From: Planctomycetota bacterium
GTDB lineage: Bacteria; Planctomycetota; Phycisphaerae; Sedimentisphaerales; Anaerobacaceae
Assembly: GCA_023481165.1 (NCBI GenBank)
Contig: JAMCWO010000261.1
Coordinates: forward strand, 2,157-36,345
DNA length: 34,189 nucleotides
Reading direction: 5' to 3'
In this document: positions 31,638 through 34,189 of the stretch, one piece after another
Numbering within the stretch: position 1 is the stretch's first letter
Layout of the letters: each line of letters starts with the position of its first letter
Notes under the pieces: generated by a model
Told to the model about the DNA's origin: nothing
What the model saw: the letters and a program-made list of their open reading frames with translations, nothing else
Database searches by the model: none
Made by a program: the position numbers and the translations under genes

Positions 31638-31667
31638 CTGATCGTCGGATGTTGGATGCAAATCTTC

Positions 31668-31704
31668 GGGTGCCGCACCCAAGTACCACTTGGGCGCGGC
31701 ACCC
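31668..31704 (+). other. Long hairpin B
   Basis: GGGTGCCGC (31668-31676) pairs with GCGGCACCC (31696-31704). Inside, CCCAAGT (31678-31684) pairs with ACTTGGG (31688-31694) around an ACC loop, with a single A-C mismatch between the two stems. The design is like hairpin A (two-part stem, 3-nt loop). It is followed by a third, shorter hairpin with arms GGGCCG/CGGCCC near 31724-31750. Confidence 0.6.
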
Positions 31705-31764
31705 GGCGCAGTTCCACCTATGCAGGGCCGGCTTCCCGCCTTTGCGGCCCGCCAGATTGCGCCA

Positions 31765-31808
31765 GGGGCCGACCGGTCTTTCCTGCCTGCACGGCCCCTT
31801 TTCTCTTG
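31765..31808 (+). terminator. Intrinsic terminator
   Basis: GGGGCCG (31765-31771) and CGGCCCC (31792-31798) form a GC stem followed directly by TTTTCTCTT. The loop is about 20 nt. It lies 207 bp after the LuxR-type stop codon and would end either that mRNA with a long structured 3' UTR or a separate non-coding RNA. Confidence 0.65.
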
Positions 31809-32115
31809 AGTCACGCCACCAAATATGGTACAGATACATCGTAAAGGTGGTATGCGCTACGTTCCGGTAAGGTTTCCGGCTGCTCTATCTACGATTGGAG
31901 GCAACGTAACGATGAACAGGGCTGCACCGGCAAACGCGACCATATTCGCTCCTGCCTCGTGCAACCGATATTTCTGCTCGACTTTTGCGACCGGGAGCGA
32001 CGGAAAGGAGGTGAGGTCCGGGCTTTCAAAGCGTGTGCGATACCGAGGTACTGGGTGGGTCTGACCGCCTGCTCGGCGGCAGCGCGGTCCTGTGATGGGA
32101 AAAAGGAGGACAACA
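31809..32115 (+). other. Leader region of the secreted Fn3-like gene
   Basis: About 300 bp lie between the terminator and the next gene. TTGAGT (31806-31811) with TACAGA (31829-31834) at 17 bp is a weak promoter candidate. A 50-codon ORF from 31912 is listed separately. A long leader here could hold regulatory structure, but I do not recognise a riboswitch class. Confidence 0.3.
31912..32064 (+). CDS. Possible 50-residue ORF in the leader of the Fn3-like gene
   Basis: An ATG at 31912 with GGAGG about 10 nt upstream reads 50 codons to TGA at 32062-32064. The product starts MNRAAPANATIFAPASC and is Arg/Ser/Gly-rich later, with no recognised domain. It may be a leader peptide or a chance ORF; it ends 51 bp before the next start. 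Confidence 0.22.
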   Translation: MNRAAPANATIFAPASCNRYFCSTFATGSDGKEVRSGLSKRVRYRGTGWV

Positions 32116-32943
32116 ATGTGCAGAAACGTGATTCTTTCTCTTGCTCTACTGGGCATTTGCGCGGCGACCGCCGCGGCGGCGGGCGGCACCGCGGCCAAGA
32201 ACCCGGACCCGAAGAACGGCGCGGTTGGCGTGAGCATGCCGCTGCTGAAGTGGACGAAGGGCGACTTGACGCTGTTTCACAACGTCTACCTTGGCACGAC
32301 GCCCGATTTGACGGAGGCCAACCTCGTCGCCACGCGTCAGCCCTTCGAAATGTACTACCACGTGGCCGGTTTCACGCCCGGTGCCACGTACTACTGGCGG
32401 GTCGATGAGATCGAGATGGATGGGGTCACAATCCATCCCGGCAACGTATGGAGCTTCGTCGTCCAGGACGTGAAGGCTTACTATCCCAGCCCGGCGGATG
32501 GGGCAGTCAACGTCGTGTTGGCCCCCACGCTGACTTGGATGCCCGGCACCGGGGCTACAAAACATCATCTCTACTTCAGCGACAGCCAGGATGCCGTCAC
32601 CCAGGGTGCGGCCGGAGCGGACAAGGGCGCGCTGGACCTGGCCGTCACGAAGTTCGACGCGAACGGTTTGGCGGACCTGACGACCTACTACTGGCGCGTG
32701 GACGAGGTCCAGGCCGACCAGACTGCGAAGGCTGGTCCCGTGTGGAAATTCACCACGTTCATCTTTGTGGACGATTTCGAGAGCTACAACGATGATGTCG
32801 ACGCCAAGACTACTATCTTCGATACCTGGATCGACGGTTGGACCAAGAGGAGCCAGGAGCAAATGTCTCCCCGACGTCAAGCGGGTGCCGGGGTCAAAAA
32901 GCGGGGCCTGTGCCGGGCGGCACAGGCCCCGTGTGAAGATTGA
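32116..32943 (+). CDS. Secreted protein with two Fn3/Ig-like repeats, 3' end apparently replaced
   Basis: A 275-residue product with signal peptide (about 1-22; AGGAGG 6 nt before the ATG). Two homologous modules follow: one from NPDPKNGAVGV to YYWRVDEIE...WSFVVQ, one from YPSPADGAVNV to YYWRVDEVQ...WKFTT. Next comes FVDDFESYNDDVDAK, the usual lead into a C-terminal jelly-roll domain in such surface proteins. Instead, after DTWIDG the frame runs into SQEQMSPRRQAGAGVKKRG and through a terminator hairpin belonging to the other strand, then stops. The last 35 residues therefore look like junk. The missing domain lies inverted at 32978-34189. Confidence 0.75.
   Translation: MCRNVILSLALLGICAATAAAAGGTAAKNPDPKNGAVGVSMPLLKWTKGDLTLFHNVYLGTTPDLTEANLVATRQPFEMYYHVAGFTPGATYYWRVDEIEMDGVTIHPGNVWSFVVQDVKAYYPSPADGAVNVVLAPTLTWMPGTGATKHHLYFSDSQDAVTQGAAGADKGALDLAVTKFDANGLADLTTYYWRVDEVQADQTAKAGPVWKFTTFIFVDDFESYNDDVDAKTTIFDTWIDGWTKRSQEQMSPRRQAGAGVKKRGLCRAAQAPCED
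32788..32846 (+). repeat. Left arm of long inverted repeat
   Basis: Bases 32788-32839 are identical to the reverse complement of 34138-34189 (52 bp). With one mismatch at 32840, the match continues to 32846. It begins AACGATGATGTCGACG and encodes NDDVDAKTTIFDTWIDG in both copies. The bases left of 32788 cannot be compared because the right copy ends with the window. Confidence 0.95.
32895..32930 (-). terminator. Strong intrinsic terminator of the minus-strand gene
   Basis: On the minus strand GGGGCCTGTGCC and GGCACAGGCCCC form a perfect 12-bp stem with a 4-nt loop (32903-32930), followed by GCTTTTTGA. It lies about 48 bp after the stop of the gene at 32978-34189 and fits it. On the plus strand it lies inside the tail of the Fn3-like ORF, where a terminator would not be expected. 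Confidence 0.9.
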
Positions 32944-32977
32944 CATTCATTGAGTCGCGGCGCGAGCCGGACATGAT

Positions 32978-34189
32978 TTACTTCGGTGCAGCGGCGACCT
33001 CGACGTTGTCGAAGGACCACCACCAGTCATTGCCGGCATTCAGGAGGCCAAAGGTCAGGACCATCGTCTTGGCTCCGGCGGGAGCGTCCAGGGACAGGAC
33101 AACCGTCTCATTCGTGGCGTTCCCGTGGTAATACGGGCTGCCGGAGTCGGATTGCCAGCGGAGGATCTCCACCGCCTTGGCGCCGTCGTAGGAAACCGTT
33201 ATCTGGGCCGTCTGGTTGTTCGTACCGGGGCCGTCGTCCAGGCACTCCGGCTTCCAGGCGGAGTCGAACTTCAGCTTGAGGGTGCCGGACTTGGCCGCGG
33301 AGATGTCGATGGACGGGGTGCTCAGATACGTCGTGTAATACCCGGCCCCCCAACCGCCGTGATCTTGGTCGTCCCACTCATCGTCGTCGGCGACGGCTAT
33401 CGTGCCCACGCCCTTGGTGAACTGGGAACGGTCCTGATCCTCGGCCGCCTGGACCCACCACAGCCGGTTGGTAAAGCTCCAGCCGGCCCACTCGGTGACG
33501 CCATCGGTGGCCGTTCCGACGCCAGGGACCTTTGTATCGTCATGAACCCAGCCCGGAGGCGCCTCTTTCGTCCACGCGTGATCGTTCTTGAGCGACTCAT
33601 CCTGGTTCGGACCCAACACCAGCCCTTCGAAGTCCTCAGCGAACAGGGCGACCTCCGCCAGCGCAGCGCCCGGGCCGCCCACGTAGATATCATCGAAGTA
33701 GAGCACGCCGACGCCACCCGCGTTCGTGCTGCTGCGGTCTCCTACGCCGATGATCATCTTCTTGACGGCGGCCAGATTCACACCCGCGGCACTGAAGTCG
33801 CTCAGTGGAACCTCCCATCGGGTCCAGGCCGGCATCGCAATGCGACTGGAGGCGGGGCAGACGGAGGTGCCGACTTTGCCGCTCTTGTCGGTGATCGACA
33901 CGTACAGCCGGTCCACCTTGTTGGCGGAGGTGCCACGGAAATACAGCGTCAGCGTGCTGACGCCACCGGCCGACCAGTCTTGGGGCGTGGCCCAAACCTG
34001 CTCGGCTTCGGAGCAGAATGGCGTCGCCACGTTATTGTAATCCAGCGGCATCGCCTGCTTGCCGCCATGGACGACCAGTACTTCAGCGAACGGGGCCGTG
34101 CTGTGGCCGACGACCGAGCCGCTGAGACCATTGGTCAAACCGTCGATCCAGGTATCGAAGATAGTAGTCTTGGCGTCGACATCATCGTT
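32978..34189 (-). CDS. C-terminal part of a secreted surface protein (carbohydrate-binding-like domains), 5' end off window
   Basis: The minus-strand frame is open from the last base to the TGA at 32978-32980, 403 residues without a start. The TTG near 34138 is inside the repeat and is not a credible start. It begins NDDVDAKTTIFDTWIDGL, the same peptide found in the plus-strand Fn3-like protein. A jelly-roll-like region (SMPLDYNN-type: QAMPLDYNNVATPF; WSAGGVSTLTLYFRG; VGVLYFDDIYVGG) is followed by a second domain, from AEDFEGLVLG to WWSFDNVEVAAAPK. The second domain carries an Asp-rich stretch ADDDEWDDQDHGGW, possibly Ca-binding. It reads as the missing C-terminus of the gene at 32116. Confidence 0.8.
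   Translation of the reverse strand, partial: NDDVDAKTTIFDTWIDGLTNGLSGSVVGHSTAPFAEVLVVHGGKQAMPLDYNNVATPFCSEAEQVWATPQDWSAGGVSTLTLYFRGTSANKVDRLYVSITDKSGKVGTSVCPASSRIAMPAWTRWEVPLSDFSAAGVNLAAVKKMIIGVGDRSSTNAGGVGVLYFDDIYVGGPGAALAEVALFAEDFEGLVLGPNQDESLKNDHAWTKEAPPGWVHDDTKVPGVGTATDGVTEWAGWSFTNRLWWVQAAEDQDRSQFTKGVGTIAVADDDEWDDQDHGGWGAGYYTTYLSTPSIDISAAKSGTLKLKFDSAWKPECLDDGPGTNNQTAQITVSYDGAKAVEILRWQSDSGSPYYHGNATNETVVLSLDAPAGAKTMVLTFGLLNAGNDWWWSFDNVEVAAAPK
34131..34189 (-). repeat. Right arm of long inverted repeat, cut by window end
   Basis: This is the reverse-complement copy of 32788-32846 (52 bp exact, 59 bp with one mismatch at 34137). It reaches the last base of the window, so its true length is unknown. 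Confidence 0.95.

Noticed and set aside
31809-32115. Riboswitch in the leader of the Fn3-like gene
   Set aside because: I checked for the conserved core of the c-di-GMP-I class and for other familiar cores and found none.
34136-34138. TTG at 34138 as the start of the minus-strand C-terminal gene
   Set aside because: The frame is open further to the window end, the TTG lies inside the repeat, and no signal peptide or ribosome binding site follows or precedes it.
32788-34189. Insertion sequence or transposon bounded by the inverted repeats
   Set aside because: No transposase is encoded between the arms, and the arms are coding sequence of the surface protein, not transposon ends.

Overview
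The window reads as a GC-rich chromosomal segment of a Gram-negative, polysaccharide-degrading bacterium, most probably an uncultivated Planctomycetota member of the Phycisphaerae type. This is an inference from gene content. The evidence is a Tat-exported sulfatase, a heparinase II/III-like lyase, GH95-like and other glycosidase-like secreted proteins, a C-terminal-Phe beta-barrel protein, and secreted proteins built of repeated 'P-x-P-x-x-G-A-V ... YYWRVDEV' modules. No rRNA, tRNA, CRISPR array, phage gene, transposase or recombinase was recognised.

Layout. 1-441: 3' end of a class I methyltransferase. 513-3781: promoter, hemW-like radical SAM gene and lepA in one unit. 3789-5531 (minus): a lipoprotein, then a secreted protein with 30-bp tandem repeats and a Tyr-rich tail, preceded by a possible 32-codon ORF. 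5823-7109 (minus): a secreted glycosidase-like protein, divergent from an HD-domain phosphohydrolase (7306-7842). 7882-16357 (minus): a tight run transcribed from a galactokinase-like gene through pyrK, pyrD, sulfatase, M14 carboxypeptidase and heparinase II/III-like lyase. 16510-18737: a MalY/PatB-type aminotransferase converging on a family 2 glycosyltransferase. 19157-20896: an MscS channel converging on a beta-barrel protein. 21152-26121: an SOS-type cassette of lexA, DUF72 and an error-prone DnaE-like polymerase. 26134-31106: consensus promoter, Tat-exported aldo/keto reductase-like protein, GH95-like glycosidase and a polytopic membrane protein. 31268-31558: a small LuxR-type HTH regulator, followed by a hairpin-rich non-coding stretch. 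32116-34189: a secreted Fn3-like protein whose 3' part appears to lie on the opposite strand.

How the genes fit together. The sulfatase, M14 peptidase, lyase, GH95-like and glycosidase-like proteins all carry export signals and look like a programme for breaking down sulfated or uronic-acid/fucose-containing glycans and glycopeptides. The galactokinase-like enzyme could feed the released sugar into metabolism. PyrK/PyrD, HemW and LepA are housekeeping genes. lexA and the DnaE-like gene form a damage-response module.

Most notable observations. (1) A 52-bp exact (59-bp with one mismatch) inverted repeat brackets 32788-34189; flipping the segment would rebuild one continuous long ORF that ends at its own terminator. 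The right arm touches the last base, so an assembly artefact is a serious alternative. (2) Palindromic repeats are inserted in frame in both the hemW-like and dnaE-like genes, and a third repeat of another family lies between lexA and DUF72. (3) A perfect 6-3-6 palindrome lies between the -35 and -10 boxes of lexA. (4) The aldo/keto reductase appears to have lost the segment carrying the catalytic Asp and Tyr. (5) The DnaE-like polymerase has lost the PHP-domain histidines. (6) Four successive hairpins ending in an intrinsic terminator follow the LuxR-type gene.
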